Shown: positions 37,881-49,517, counted from the first letter of the stretch. The stretch: DNA of 64,000 nt from Russula earlei (GCA_025769875.1 JAGFNK010000013.1:234590-298589); one strand, 5' to 3'. Translations and numbers: made by a program. The notes: generated by a model from the letters alone, not told the origin.

Positions 37881-38106
37881 CTAAGGACCTTAATAGAAGT
37901 ATTAGGGTCGACTCTAAGGACCCTAATAGAACTATATAAGGGCCTTATAAGATAACACTATTCCCTAACCAAACTACAAGTCCTCAAATGACTGGCCCTA
38001 AACTAACTAACAGGAAATGAATCAGGTGCTCGCACGTGCACTAAAGCAGTGAACACGTGGACAATGGAAGCTCTTACTCATCAAGAGAAGCCTTCTTACT
38101 CAGCAG

Positions 38107-38138
38107 CTTACTGAGCATGACTGAGCATGCTCAGTAAG
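38107..38138. repeat. Conserved hairpin in family D LTR
   Basis: CTTACTGAGCATG and CATGCTCAGTAAG, 13-bp arms, 6-nt loop. It is present in all three D copies (43,439-43,470 and 47,103-47,134), with one mismatch in the last. It lies about 85 bp upstream of the TATA box. Confidence 0.75.
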
Positions 38139-38503
38139 CGTCCTCCAACTTCTTACTCATCACTCTATTGTGCTTGATAACAAGGTTATGACTTGTTCCC
38201 TATTCAGCAGTTCTCTTGTAGTATATAAGCGCTCAATAAAGTAGCAGACAGTCCTCAGACTGTCCATTTGTTTACGGCACTCTCCATCCCTGGGATACTC
38301 CTTTAAGGACCGTCCCCTTGTGACTATCCTGGCCTCTCCTCTGTGTGACTGCTCGACTCTCACAGTAACAGTACCCCTCTGGTATCTGTTACTACTCTGG
38401 ACTCTACTTCTTGCCCACGCCGTCTTGGACGTTTATCGACTCGTCTTTGAGCTTATCCCTCGCTCTTGAACTGGATAGTTCAACAGTGAGTCTTGACAAG
38501 CAC

Positions 38504-40914
38504 TGGTAGCCACCCTCAAAAACTGGAGACATCTCTTGCTTGGATCACCTCATAAGGTAGTGGTCTTTACGGATCACAAAAACCTGATGTACTATCGAGA
38601 ACCTCAAAAACTGAGGGATTGAGTAGCAAGATATCTTCCCATAGTGGCTCAGTACAATCTGGAATTGCAACACCAACCAGGGAAAAGAAATAGGGCAGAT
38701 GGGCTATCACGAAGACCTGATTACAGATCAGACATTCCAGAAAAAGAAGAGATCACCGCCTTACCAGATGAGCTGTTCGTTCAAGTTCTAGAAGTTACAG
38801 CCATGGAAGAAAGAGTCAAGCTTGACCAAAGAAAGGAAGAAGGGACAAGACTTCTAAAATGATGGAAAGACCACTACAAACTCAAGATAGTCAATGGACA
38901 ATGGAGGAAAGATATGGCCTTGGTAGTGACAGGAGGCATGGAAGCATATCAAGCAATCCTTCGAGAATATCATGATGGATCGACAGCAGGACATCCAGGG
39001 TTGCGCAAAACCTATACTGTGATAAGAAGAGATTATTGGTGGCCCAATCAGAGACAAGTGGTTCAAAATTACGTCAAAGGGTGCGCAACATGTCAAACAA
39101 ATAAAACCATCACAAGATGAAACGAGCCACCAATATATCCAATAATGCTCAAAACAGGAGCAACTCCTTTCCAGACTATAGCTATGGACTTCATCACCAA
39201 GTTGCCGCTATCAAAAGGATATGATTCTATACTCACTATAACTGATCATGACTGCACCAAAGCAGTCATACTACTCCCCTTTAAAGAAACTATGGGAATG
39301 GAAGACCTAGCCAAAATCTATCACGAGAGAGTCTTTCCGTTTGTGGGTTTGCCAGACAAAATTATCTCAGATAGGGATACCCGCTTTACGTCAAAGCTTG
39401 CTCAAGAAATTTGTCGACAACTCAAAATAGACAGGAATATGAGTACGGCATATCATCCCCAGACCGATGGGCAACCAGAAAGAACCAATCAAACAGTGGA
39501 AACTATATTGCGGATATATTGCAATTTCCAGCAAGACAATTGGGCGGACTTGTTGCCAGTAACTCAGTACATTATTAACTCACATACCTCCAGTGCTACA
39601 CAACAGACACCATACGAGTTGTGGATGGGATTTCTCCCCAAGGCCTACCAATCAACTACAGTAGAAAACTTCCCAAGACTAGAAGAAAGAAAGGAATCAT
39701 TACAAAAGGCGAGACAGGACACCCAGAAAGCTATCCTATTAGGGCATAGACTGCTGAAGAAGAAAATAGGGTTTAAACCTTATAAAGAAGGGGATAAAGT
39801 ATGGTTAGAAGGGAAGAACATCAAAATGTTCCAGCCTATGACCAAACTAGCTGCAAAAAGACTAGGACCGTTCAAAATCAAAGAAGTGATAAGCCCAGTA
39901 GCCTACAAATTACAATTACCAGATCGATGGAAGGTGCATGACATCTTCCATGCTAACCTCTTACATCCATATCAGGAGACGGAGGAATATGGCGCAAACT
40001 ATGAAGAACTGCCACCAGATGTTGTAAATGATGAACAGGAGTGGGAACTCGAAAACGTTTTAGGGTCAAGGCGTGTTGGAAGAAAGAAACAGCTGCAGTA
40101 TTACATTCGTTGGAAAGGATACTCCTCTGCTCACAACTCTTGGGAGCCAGCCCCTAATCTACACGCCCCCGACCTCGTGAAAGACTTTCACAAAGCAAAC
40201 CCTACAGCCATCAGGACTATAAAAACCTGCATGGAAAGCGACACAGATCATAGTAGGCCTTCATCCCCCATTGAAGATCTTTGTCAACAACTGAGTCACA
40301 TCCATATTGATCAACTACTCCCTGTCTTCCTTGATCTTGTTGGTAACAGAACGACTATGTCTACAGATGAACAAGCCTCGCCCTCTTACCATGTCCAAAC
40401 ACCTTCCCCATCTCTCCCCGACCTCGAGTACCTTGACACAGTCGTTCCCCCTGGACCTACTACAGAAGAATCAATTAGTCCTATTCCCATCACGTCTAAC
40501 TCCCCTACGAGTACCTACATGGACCCCGACATCCCAGGAGAAGGGTGGGAACACTACAACCCCAGTCAACACCTTGTCCACATCACTATCCCAAACGACT
40601 GGCATGAACTCATCCCGGCCAAATATATTCGATGGGGTGTGGGTGAAAACCAGGGCGCAGAAGAACCGTTCATCTGGGGCTGTCAAGGAAAGGACAAGTT
40701 GGTCTTCGGGGAACCCTTACATGCGCACCCTAACTACAACCTCTACCCAGAGTTCCTTCCAGAGGGTGAAGAAGAATACCCTGACATTCTTACAGCCGAC
40801 ATCCCAAATTTCCCTCTCCACATGTTCCACTCTCTCCTCACCTCTGTCACACACACGTTGGGAGATGCTGGAGTCGAAGTGGAAATATGGTGCATTAACC
40901 AGCATTCCACGTGA
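38504..40914 (+). pseudogene. pol of gypsy A, second part: RNase H end, integrase, chromodomain
   Basis: RNase H continues with VVVFTDHKNLMYYREP and LELQHQPGKRNRADGLSRRP. The integrase zinc-binding H..H..CATC region lies near 38,965-39,100 and the core MDFITKLPLSKGYDSIL from 39,184. ISDRDTRF and TAYHPQTDGQPERTNQ follow. The open frame 39,145-40,914 also has the HDIFHANLL motif and a chromodomain WELENVLGSRRVG / YYIRWKGYSSAHNSWEP near 40,045-40,160, which places the element among chromoviruses. About 240 residues of Pro/Thr-rich tail follow the chromodomain. Four stops lie before 39,145 (near 38,622, 38,860, 39,118), again compatible with transitions. Confidence 0.88.
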
Positions 40915-42216
40915 CTCGCTAGCTTGGCTCGACAAAATCAACTACTTAACGAGCGACAAAAAGTTATTCAGCAAGAGAGAGATCAATTGGCTCTCAATAG
41001 AGCTTGAGCGGAGGATATCTACCAGGGAGCGCATTCTCGTCTCTGAGCAGCCAAATTCCTCCCTTGCGCACAAGAAATGTGGGCTCTTATCACAAGAGCG
41101 AATGGCCTGCGAGGCGTTCTGGAGGGTACGGGATTACGGCAAGAGGAGTTCTTCTTACCTGAGGTACAAGTCCTTGTTGCCTGCCACGTTGCAGAAAGAG
41201 TTAGAGGAGGGGCTGGAAGTGAAGATTCTCAGAATGACGAGGGAGGAGAAGCAGGACCATCTCCGAGAGCTCATGAGGAGGAAGAGATTGAGTGAGGAAA
41301 GTTTTCTCGCCCTCCGACCCCCCCTTACAATACAGGAATGGCTAAATGGTGGCAGCTCATGTACGAACACAAGTGCCGATGGTGTGGCTGGAAGGGACAT
41401 TGGGACTGACAGTGCGAAACACCCCACTATGCCTGCATCTCTCGCCGACAATGCATTGTCCCCAACAATCACAAATTCTTCCAGCCCATAGAATGATGCA
41501 GTCATCTGAGGCCACTCTTGCCGGAAGAAAGGACCTTGAGGGGACATTTGCGAGGCACAGTAAGCGTCTTACAAGATGCAGTGGCTAATGCACAAGCAGC
41601 GTCGACCACAGTCAATGATCTCAAGATCACCCTCGCGTGCACAACTTGTGCAGTAGAAGGTCTCAAAGGCACACTAACGAGTACCACTGTAGAGACTTCT
41701 GCTGCGGAGCAACTTGTGGCAACTGTCTTAAACGACAGTGCTATAAACCTGGATACCCCCCTTCCCTCCTTAACTCCAACTCCTATAACCTCACACCATG
41801 CTACACCAGCTGAAGCAAGATCTGGGTCAGAGCCCCCACTTACTGCATGAGGGAGGCGAGGAAGAGGTGGTAATAGACAGCCCTCACGACGGAGTGCTCA
41901 ACTCAGAGGAGAAACCAGTGCTCCCCCAACTGCGAGGCGAGGCGGAGAACTCCCGGTCTGAGAGGTTCCCAATGCAGTGCACCTAGCCTCAACTTTGCGA
42001 CGCATGCCTAGGGCTAGTACCTCCAATCTAGGACTAGCCACGACCCAAGCAGAAATGAAACAATATGAATATTACAAGGAGTTGACTTCTCTAGAATACA
42101 GTCCAAAGCATATTGATAGGGATGTCTCCACCCTCCTCACCGAACAAGATGCTCTAGACATGACCGAAGGATGGGAAGGCGAGTGGGTCGAAGGTTATCA
42201 TGGAGTAAGTGACTAG
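40915..42216 (+). pseudogene. Extra 3' reading frame of gypsy A with a zinc knuckle
   Basis: Between pol and the 3' LTR lie 1.3 kb of coding-like sequence. A frame open to 41,491 reads WLDKINYLTSDKKLFSKREI, then a long charged helical region (LQKELEEGLEVKILRMTREE). In the neighbouring frame near 41,370 is CRWCGWKGHWD-stop-QC, a Cx2Cx4Hx4C zinc knuckle with one stop in it, followed by a Cys/His stretch ending NNHKFFQP. Further pieces occur at 41,518-41,850 (Thr/Ala-rich) and 41,995-42,216 (EYYKELTSLEYSPKHIDRDV..EGEWVEGYHG), ending just before the polypurine tract. Function unknown; possibly an accessory nucleic-acid-binding protein. Confidence 0.5.
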
Positions 42217-42235
42217 GTCGTGCTAGACCTAGTCT

Positions 42236-42245
42236 AGAGGGGGAA
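42236..42245 (+). other. Polypurine tract of gypsy A
   Basis: AGAGGGGGAA just upstream of the 3' LTR. Confidence 0.6.
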
Positions 42246-42248
42246 TGG

Positions 42249-42793
42249 TGTTAGGATTCTTGTGTTCTCTCCGATTATCACTTGTGTCGCTGACTCATCT
42301 GTGATTACTCATATGTGTGCTTACTGATTGATTACTGATTGCTTACTGATCCTTGCTTACCGATCCTTGCTTAGCGATCCTGATCAGTAATGGCTTACTC
42401 ATTTCATGACAGATACTAGGAAAGGATGACTCACGTGTGAGTCATTTCTGACATTCTCGAATTGCGCTCTCTGTATTAGGATACTACTGATTCTCAGCTA
42501 TGTGCACCCCAAGTTTCATACGAATTGGATCAGTAGTTGTTAAGATATCGTATAAATAGTCTGTGGTACCAAGAAGTTGAGCCTTACGCTCGACTTAATC
42601 TTTTCAACAAAACATATCGATTTTGTCCACTCTCTAAACAATCTAGTTAAGAACTCTAAGTGAAAGAGGTCCCTCTCTTCTCTTAACATTTACTCTTCCT
42701 GAGATAATATCAAAGGGATTGAAGTCTAGTGCTTGAACTATATCAAGCAACTCTTTCACTAAGAGTTGGTATAAGACCAGGCAGGTCTTAACA
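42249..42793 (+). repeat. 3' LTR of gypsy A
   Basis: 545 bp, TGTTAGGATTC..GTCTTAACA. TATAAATA at 42,551-42,558 and the self-complement GCTCGACTTA at 42,588-42,597. Confidence 0.93.
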
Positions 42794-44001
42794 AAAGCCC
42801 CCAGTCTGTAGCAGTTGAGCCCTAAGCTCGACTTAGTTTGCCAATCCCAAACAGTTGACTCCTACTGTCATGAACCATTCTCCAGAGAGGGCCCTTGAAG
42901 GACCCTTCCTTATAGGAGGAAACCCAGCCTCTATGGTGTCACCCTGTTCACACAAGCAAAAGGGGTGAGTAGAGGTGTCCACAATATTGCACACGCATTG
43001 TCGCACAAGCAATTCTCAGCACAATCGACATACAGCAAGCCCCACTTAAGGGCAACCCTTTTAGCAATAAAAGACAGTACTAGGACCTTCCTAGGGACCC
43101 TTTAGGACGACTATAGGTGCTCTACAATCGGCACTAACACAGTATCAAAGACCCTGCAATGTGTTATTAGACTAACTCTAATAACTATAGAAGGAACTAT
43201 AAGGCAATACTAGGGACCTTAATAGAAACATTAGGGTCAACTCTAAGGACCCTAATAGAACTATATAAGGGGCCTTATAGGATAAACACTATTCCCTGAA
43301 CCTGACTACAAGTCCTCAAATGACCAGCCCTAAACAAACTAACAGAAAATGAATCAGGTGCTTGCACGTGTACTAAGGCAGTAAACACGTGCACAGTGAA
43401 GGCTCTTACTCATCAGAAGAAGCCTTCTTACTCAGCAGCTTACTGAGCATGACTGAGCATGCTCAGTAAGCGCACTCCAGCTTCTTACTCATCCCTTATT
43501 GTGCTTGATAACAAGGTTACAACTTGTTCCCCAATTAGCAGTTCTCTTGTAGTATACGTATAAGCGCTCAATAAAGTAGCGGACAGTCTTCAGACTGTCC
43601 ATTTGTTTACAGCACTCTCCATCCCTGGGATACTCCTTTAAGGACCATCCCCTTGTGACTATCCTGGCCTCCTCTCTGCGTGACTGCTTGACTCTCACAG
43701 TGATGGTACCTCTCTGGTATTTGTTACTACTCTGGACTCTGCTTCTAGCCCACACCGTCCTAGACATCTATCGACTCGTCTCTGAACTAACCCCTCGCTC
43801 TTGAACTGGATTGTTCAACAGTGAGTCTTGACACCTACCCCATCAGCAGAGCCCCTCTCATCTTGTTGCCATACTCCAGAAGGATCTAACCCTCCTTCCC
43901 CTCCACGAGTATTGCTTGCTTGACTCAAGCATATCTGCATTGGTAGGACGCGTTCATAGACGTGACCATTGATCTTATTAAGGCACTTTGGAGCCTTAAC
44001 A
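42794..44001 (+). repeat. C-family LTR fragment (3' half), split by a D solo LTR
   Basis: 42,794-42,865 and 43,839-44,001 together match 58,423-58,657 of the gypsy C LTR, from AAAGCCCCCAGTC to GGAGCCTTAACA. The 5' half is absent and replaced by the 3' LTR of gypsy A, so this LTR was truncated. Confidence 0.85.
42866..43833 (+). mobile_element. Solo LTR, family D, copy 2
   Basis: 968 bp, TGTCATGAACC..GTCTTGACA, exact target duplication CCTAC at 42,861-42,865 and 43,834-43,838. It lies inside the C-family LTR fragment. Confidence 0.92.
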
Positions 44002-44640
44002 CTGAGGCGGCAGTGGCAGATAGAACTAGAGCTGGGGTGGCGACAGGAGACGTTGGGGCATTGACGGCGCCTGGCAATGGGAGTGAGACAGTGGGCCAGG
44101 CTGAGGCAGCAGACAGGGCAGAGATGGCAGTGGCTGGAGATGCTGGAGATATGGCAGACTAGGCTGAACTGACAGCTGATGGGGCAGGGGAGGCAGCTGG
44201 CATTGTGGGCAGCATGAGAACTGGTGAGACGACTGAGGCAGGTGAAGGTGAGGCCATGTGAGACAGGATGGAGCTGGCAGCAGTGGTGGTTGAGACAATA
44301 GTGGTGGAAACTAAGATAGCAGAACTGGCTGGCATTACAGATGCTATGGCAGATGGGGCATGTACAGCAACAATGGAGACGGCTGGTGATGAGACTACTG
44401 AGGCGGCGGCAGGTGGTGCTGTACTGATGATGGCAGGCAAGGCTAAGATGGAGGCTGCTGATGATATTGGGGCTGATGTGGTGGTGACTGATGCAGATGA
44501 GTCTGGGGTGGTGGTGACTGAATTGCATGCAATGGTGTGCAAGTGTGGGGGTGAGGCAGCAGCTGAGATCATGGGCAAAGCAGGGACAGGACTGAAGGTG
44601 CGAGGGTGATGGCTTGCATGGCAGGGATGGCAAAAGGGGC
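44002..44640. repeat. G/A-biased low-complexity block
   Basis: The plus strand is dominated by imperfect repeats of gctg, gatg, ggcag and gtggtg words. This leaves long open frames on both strands (Ala/Met/Glu-rich one way; Ser/Ala/Thr/Pro-rich or Cys/His-rich the other). I do not accept any of these as a gene. Confidence 0.55.
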
Positions 44641-44948
44641 AACATGGATGACAGGAGCAGGAGTGGGCGATGTGGAGGTCATGGTGGGCAAATGGTATGT
44701 CAAGTCCAAGTCATATTTATCATGAGCCCACTGGTCACGTGGGTCTTGACCACTTTGTCTTCTACAATATCATATTGGCAAGTACAACTGTCGAGAGTAC
44801 AAATAACACAACACTAAGAATACCCACAATACTTGTACCAGCCATGACAGTCCAAGGGAGAAACAAGATAAAGTGCATCAAGTAGGGTTGTATATATGTC
44901 TCTATCAGATAATTCAGTCATTGACAAGCAGACCAAATCACTGTTTCA

Positions 44949-45960
44949 TCAAATGTGATACTTCATTGCCAAAAATGCGAGCTCAATTGGGTTCAAATCA
45001 GGTGAATATGGAGGCAGGAATTTGCAACGCATTCCCCTGGTGGAAGTAGGTCATGTCAAACACATTACAGGTCTAGTTTCTTATTACAAACCTTGACTCA
45101 ATCATCTCAACAATATCCGCATGCTTGTGAATCCGACAATTGTCCATAACAATGATGGAGTTGGGGCCAGGGTATGGTTCCATAACCTTGAGAAGACCGC
45201 CAATAAATTGTTGAAAAGTTTCGGTGAAAAATGAGCCTTCAACAATCTTGCAGTGTAAAATTCCATCAGTGAATGAGGTGGCAGGAAGCACAGAGAAGCT
45301 ATGAAATGGAGTCAAACAGGGAATCGGACAGAAATTGAGTGACTTACTGTCTGCCACAAACAAAGAAAGCTTTATGCTGTGCCTGTGTACCACGAATAGA
45401 CCAAGCTGCCCCTTGATATGTTGTTCGACGATCTGCAGAGCTCTCATCAATGAAAACAAGCTGATTGGCTGAGTACATGCTGATTCAATTGAGGTATGCA
45501 AGCTGCTTTTCTTCTGAGCACTCAATTGCAGCACACAAAAGCTAAATCATGAAGTCACCAATAGATGTATCAAGTCTCAGTGCCCATACCTTTTTCATTG
45601 TGAATCCGCCAGCTCGCAGTGTACACCAGATGGTTGACCTTGAGACACGTATCCCAGAATTTGCTGCAAGCATATCTCGCAGCTCATCAAGGTACAGATC
45701 AGGTGCATCATGAATCCCCCCAAACAGGTACTAGTATAGTCATTAGGAATACCCCACAGTAGCGGTTTCACATATGCTTACCTCTACATCTGCTCCATGT
45801 AGTGCCTGATCAGACCTACAACGCCACTCCACTGCTACATCTGAGACAGCATTGTGCTCCTGGAAGCGTCATAGAATCCTTTCAACTGAGCTAACTGATA
45901 CACCTGTGTAATTTGCAATATCTTGCTTTGAGAGCATGGCTGACATTTGAACCACAATTT
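44949..45960 (-). pseudogene. Tc1/mariner-type DDE transposase, decayed
   Basis: The minus strand begins near ATG 45,946 with a helix-turn-helix-like MLSKQDIANYTGVSVSSVER. The catalytic part has NQLVFIDESSADRRTTYQG (first D), SVLPATSFTDGILHCKIVEG, SIIVMDNCRIHKH (second D), and after a second intron FLPPYSPDLNPIE. The third catalytic residue lies in the PIELAF motif. Introns of 50-60 bp fit the basidiomycete pattern. Stops interrupt the HTH region and the C terminus ends early at 44,949, so no full transposase can be made. I did not find terminal inverted repeats. Confidence 0.75.
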
Positions 45961-46293
45961 ACTGGACTTTGAGGGAGACCTTTTGGCCTCTTGCCATCAG
46001 AGAGGAAGCAGGGAACAAAGTGCTAGATGCCTACATCATTCCCACAACTGTGACCATGCCTACCTGACATGGGCATGTCCGAAATTCAATGTGTCTGTTC
46101 TTGGAACAGAATATTTAGAAAGTACATTTCATTCTGGTTCGAATGGGCTATTTTTTATGATTTTTTGCTTAGAATTCAGTGAGATACATCAAGTTCTTTC
46201 TACCAACCCTTTTCTTTTTGGAAATTTCCGGCACATCACGTTATCTGAAAACAACAATAAATTCACACAAATGTCATATCAACACTAACTAAT

Positions 46294-47590
46294 ATTTTTG
46301 AACTACAGTCAGAATTTCACCTCTGCGGTGCTGTTCCAGCTCTCGTGCATGGCACTTCTTGGGACTGTGCCCATCGCCATCGTCATCATTTGCATATGTG
46401 TTCTAAGCGTCGTCTTGTCGTCGCTGCATTTCTCCCCCCAAGCACTTGACAAAAGGCCGGAGAGTATGAGCGAGAGTGCATGAAAACGAAAAGGAATAAT
46501 GCACCTGTTCACTGCTCATCGGCCTGTGCCTGTCGTGAACCATTCTCTGGAGAGGGCCCTTGAAGGACCCTTCCTTATAGGAGGAAACCCAGCCTCTATG
46601 GTGTCACCCTGTTCACACAAGCAAAAGGGGTGAGTAGAGGTGTCCACAATATCGTGCACGCATTGTTGCATGAGCAATTCTCGGCACAATTGACATACAG
46701 CAAGCCTCACTTAAAGGCAACCCTTCTAGCAACAAAGGACAGTATTAGGGCCTTCCTAAGGACCCTTTGGAACGACTCTAGGAGCTCTACAATAGGCACT
46801 AACCTAGTATCAAAGGCCCTACAATGCATTATTAGACCAACTCTAATAACTATAGAATGAACTATAAAGGCAATACTAAGGACCTTAATAGAAGTATTAG
46901 GGTCGATTCTAAGGACCCTAATAGAACTATATAAGGGCCTTATAAGATAGCACTATTCCCTAACCAAACTACAAGTCCTCAAATGACCGGCCCTAAACTA
47001 ACTAAACAGAAAATGAATCAGGTGCTCACACGTGCACTAAAGCAGTGAACATGTGGACAATGAAAGCTCTTACTCATCAAGAAAAGCCTTCTTACTCAGC
47101 AGCTTACTGAGCATGACTGAGCATGCTCAGAAAGCGCACTCCGACTTCTTACTCATCACTCTATTGTGCTTGATAACAAGGTTATGACTTGTTCCCTATT
47201 TAGCAGTTCTCTTGTAGTATATAAGCGCTCAATAAAGTAGCGGACAGTCCTCAGACTGTCCATTTGTTTACGGCACTCTCCATCCCTGGGATACTCCTTT
47301 AAGGACCGTCCCCTTGTGACTATCCTGGCCTCTCCTCTGCGTGACTGCTCAACTCTCACAGTAACAGTACCTCTCTGGTATCTGTTACTACTCTGGACTC
47401 TACTTCTTGCCCATGCCATCTTGGACGTATATCGACTTGTCTTCGAGCTTATCCCTTGCTCTTGAACTGGATAGTTCAACAGTGAGTCTTGACAGTGCCT
47501 GGGAGCGAGGGCCACCTTCTCTCGTTTCTTGGACTTGGACAGTGGTGTTGGTGGCTTTGTCGTGGTAAAAGGAGGCATCAAGGATGATGC
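46294..47590 (-). pseudogene. Unrecognised spliced gene fragment split by a D solo LTR
   Basis: The minus-strand exon around 47,590-47,500 reads MPPFTTTKPPTPLSKSKKRE then KVALAPRH. Across the LTR it continues in frame as RPMSSEQ to a GT donor near 46,507. A later exon, NTYANDDDGDGHSPKKCHAR to EQHRRG, ends at a donor near 46,318. The frame across the insertion site is restored when the LTR and one copy of its target duplication are removed. Basic, Pro/Lys-rich; no known domain seen. Further exons may lie upstream to about 48,450, for example CNLSTSKPDDGLFIF. Confidence 0.4.
46531..47494 (+). mobile_element. Solo LTR, family D, copy 3
   Basis: 964 bp, TGTCGTGAACC..GTCTTGACA, exact target duplication GTGCC at 46,526-46,530 and 47,495-47,499. 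The antisense open frame across it is not a gene. Confidence 0.92.
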
Positions 47591-49517
47591 AGAAGACGGC
47601 ACCAGAGCACAGGTGAGTTGAGACGTGAACGTGTGTTCAACATGTTGAAGCCACACAAAGCCTGTGCAAAGGAAAGCAGAAGGGAGTGACAAAAAAATGA
47701 AAAGTGAAAAAAAAAGGGGGGAAAGGGTAACACACAGAATGTGTAAGACACTTGTTGAAGTCGCTGAGCATGGTTGTAGTTGCCACTGTGACGGTGAGAT
47801 TGCGCAAGTAAAAGGAAACCCGAAACACACATTGGCGAGACCTAGGGAAAGGGTCGCACTTTCGTTTTCTGTGATGTGCTCATCCCCTGAAATACCATTT
47901 CCTGTGTGTGGGAGCTCGCTTTTGGTTCAAGCATACTTTACCTTCAAGCAACGCGTGTTTTCCCCCGCGCAATTTTAGTTAAGTTGTTTGTGTGCATTTT
48001 TTTTCTTTCACTTACATGCAAGTCCTCTCATATGTCGTTGTCGTCCCCATCGTCACCACTGCAGTGACACAGAAGAAGGGAGTGAGAAGGCAGCTTGAAG
48101 GCCAACAAGAGGCTGTTTAGTAGGAAGGAGAGGGGAGATGATGAGAGAGTGCGTGAAAATGAAACAAAAAACACACCTGCAGAAACAACATGGCACGGGA
48201 AAACTCAAAAACTTGAATGACTTGGGTAATAGCTAGTGAAAACTTGATGAAACATGCAGCTTGGGAGTCTTGAGCTGGGACCATGGGGAAGGAAGAGTGG
48301 GCAGGAGAGGGGAAAGAGGGGAAGAATGACGGCAAAAGAAAATGAACACGATTAGTAAAAATGAAGAGGCCATCGTCAGGTTTTGAAGTCGACAAGTTGC
48401 ACATGTTGGCCTTTTTTACCTTGTGCCTTGCCATCACATATGTCAACATCCCATTGCATAGTCACATAGACAAGCAAGCAGCATTTTTCATGTGTGACCA
48501 CTCTCACTTGCATGTTCCCCATGTGCTATCTCCCCTCTCCTCTCCTTTGCACTGTAAGGTGAGTTGCGGGCTTGGACGTGGATCATGGCAGACTGGCCAA
48601 CGCTGACCAAGTGTCACCCACACCCACCGCGAGAGACAAGTCAACAGCGGAATGCCCAACACATGCGCCCTGCAACTCCCTCTCTCCCACCACCACGTCA
48701 CACACGCAAGCACACCACGCCCTCCGCCTCTCGCCTCTGACATCGCTACCATGCGCACCCATACACATACCCCCACGCTCACTCCCATGTGCACACTTGC
48801 CCGCACGCCCACCACTGCCTCATCAGGCAGAAGTCCCCAATGCTCGAGACCTGGCCAACCACCCCTTCACAGCATTTCAGCCATGCCGACTAGTGCCCAC
48901 TCATTGCTACAGCCCCCTTTACTATACCCTTTCAAAGCCTAGCTTCGTTACACCTGTCGCCTCAATGCTGCAATCACCCACGTCCATACCCATTTATCTC
49001 AGAATACATTTACTTCTCTTTAGCTACCCTCATTCTAGGATACCATTTAGTCTAGCTCCAGTCCCAATGTACATAAAAACCAGCCTTCATCTCTAGGACA
49101 AAGGCAAGAAAGGAAGGAAATAGAAAGAAAGCAAGAAACCCTTTTACCCTCACTTCGACCGACTTGCGCATGCGGCCGCCTCCCATCAGGAGAGGAGAGG
49201 CGAGAAAGAAAAACAGTGTCATCAGGGGAGAAGGAGAGGGGGAGGATGGGAAAGGGGAGAGTGGGTTGGGGAGGAGAGGAGAGGACAATGTGCAGTGTAG
49301 CATGGCCACCATCAGTAAGGCTTGATAGTGCAATATAACATCTCCATAGACAACAATAATTTCAGTCACCTACATAGTGATATGTAGACTTGGTTTCATC
49401 TACTGTGCCTACATAAATATAGTCATAAACTACTGGAACTACATTGCACAATATAGAACTAGTATGAAGCTATAGAGCAATACATAGTATGTTGTTGTCC
49501 TATGGTATCTATGGTGT
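47591..49517. other. Low-information region, possibly old repeats
   Basis: 48,560-49,100 is C-rich on the plus strand and ends in TACATAAAAACC, resembling the C-rich block plus TATATAAAAACC at 18,950-19,260. 49,090-49,300 is purine-rich (gagaggggag words). No gene can be supported with confidence. Confidence 0.35.

Larger units (their letters stand above)
32259..38498 (+). mobile_element. Solo LTR, family D, copy 1 (split by copia element)
   Basis: Starts TGTCATGAACC at 32,259 and ends GTCTTGACA at 38,498. Exact target duplication AGCAC at 32,254-32,258 and 38,499-38,503; removing it restores the gypsy A frame FLALVATL. Own length is 962 bp without the copia insertion. It contains TATATAAG and AATAAA near 38,222-38,240, so I read it as an LTR rather than a DNA transposon. 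No internal region of its parent element is present. Confidence 0.88.
27966..42793 (+). mobile_element. Ty3/gypsy chromodomain retrotransposon A with nested insertions
   Basis: LTRs of 545 bp at both ends (TGTTA..TAACA, 14 differences). Order inside: PBS-like site, gag, protease, RT, RNase H (split), integrase, chromodomain, extra 3' reading frame, polypurine tract. After removing the D solo LTR and the copia element, its own length is about 8.6 kb. Many in-frame stops are of the CGA-to-TGA or CAG-to-TAG kind. Flanks TCGAG and AAAGC do not form a target duplication. Confidence 0.93.

Noticed and set aside
32259..38498. Family D as a DNA transposon with TGTCA/TGACA termini
   Set aside because: TATA box, AATAAA, TG..CA ends and 5-bp TSDs fit an LTR; no transposase or long terminal inverted repeats.
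43815..44645. 276-codon Cys/His/Ser-rich open frame, minus strand
   Set aside because: It runs through an LTR end and a low-complexity block; open frames exist on both strands because of base bias.
47156..47830. 224-codon minus-strand frame
   Set aside because: Mostly antisense of the D solo LTR; the same peptide appears antisense in the other D copies.
48572..49096. 174-codon His/Pro/Ser-rich frame, plus strand
   Set aside because: C-rich low-complexity sequence without domain, intron or promoter support.
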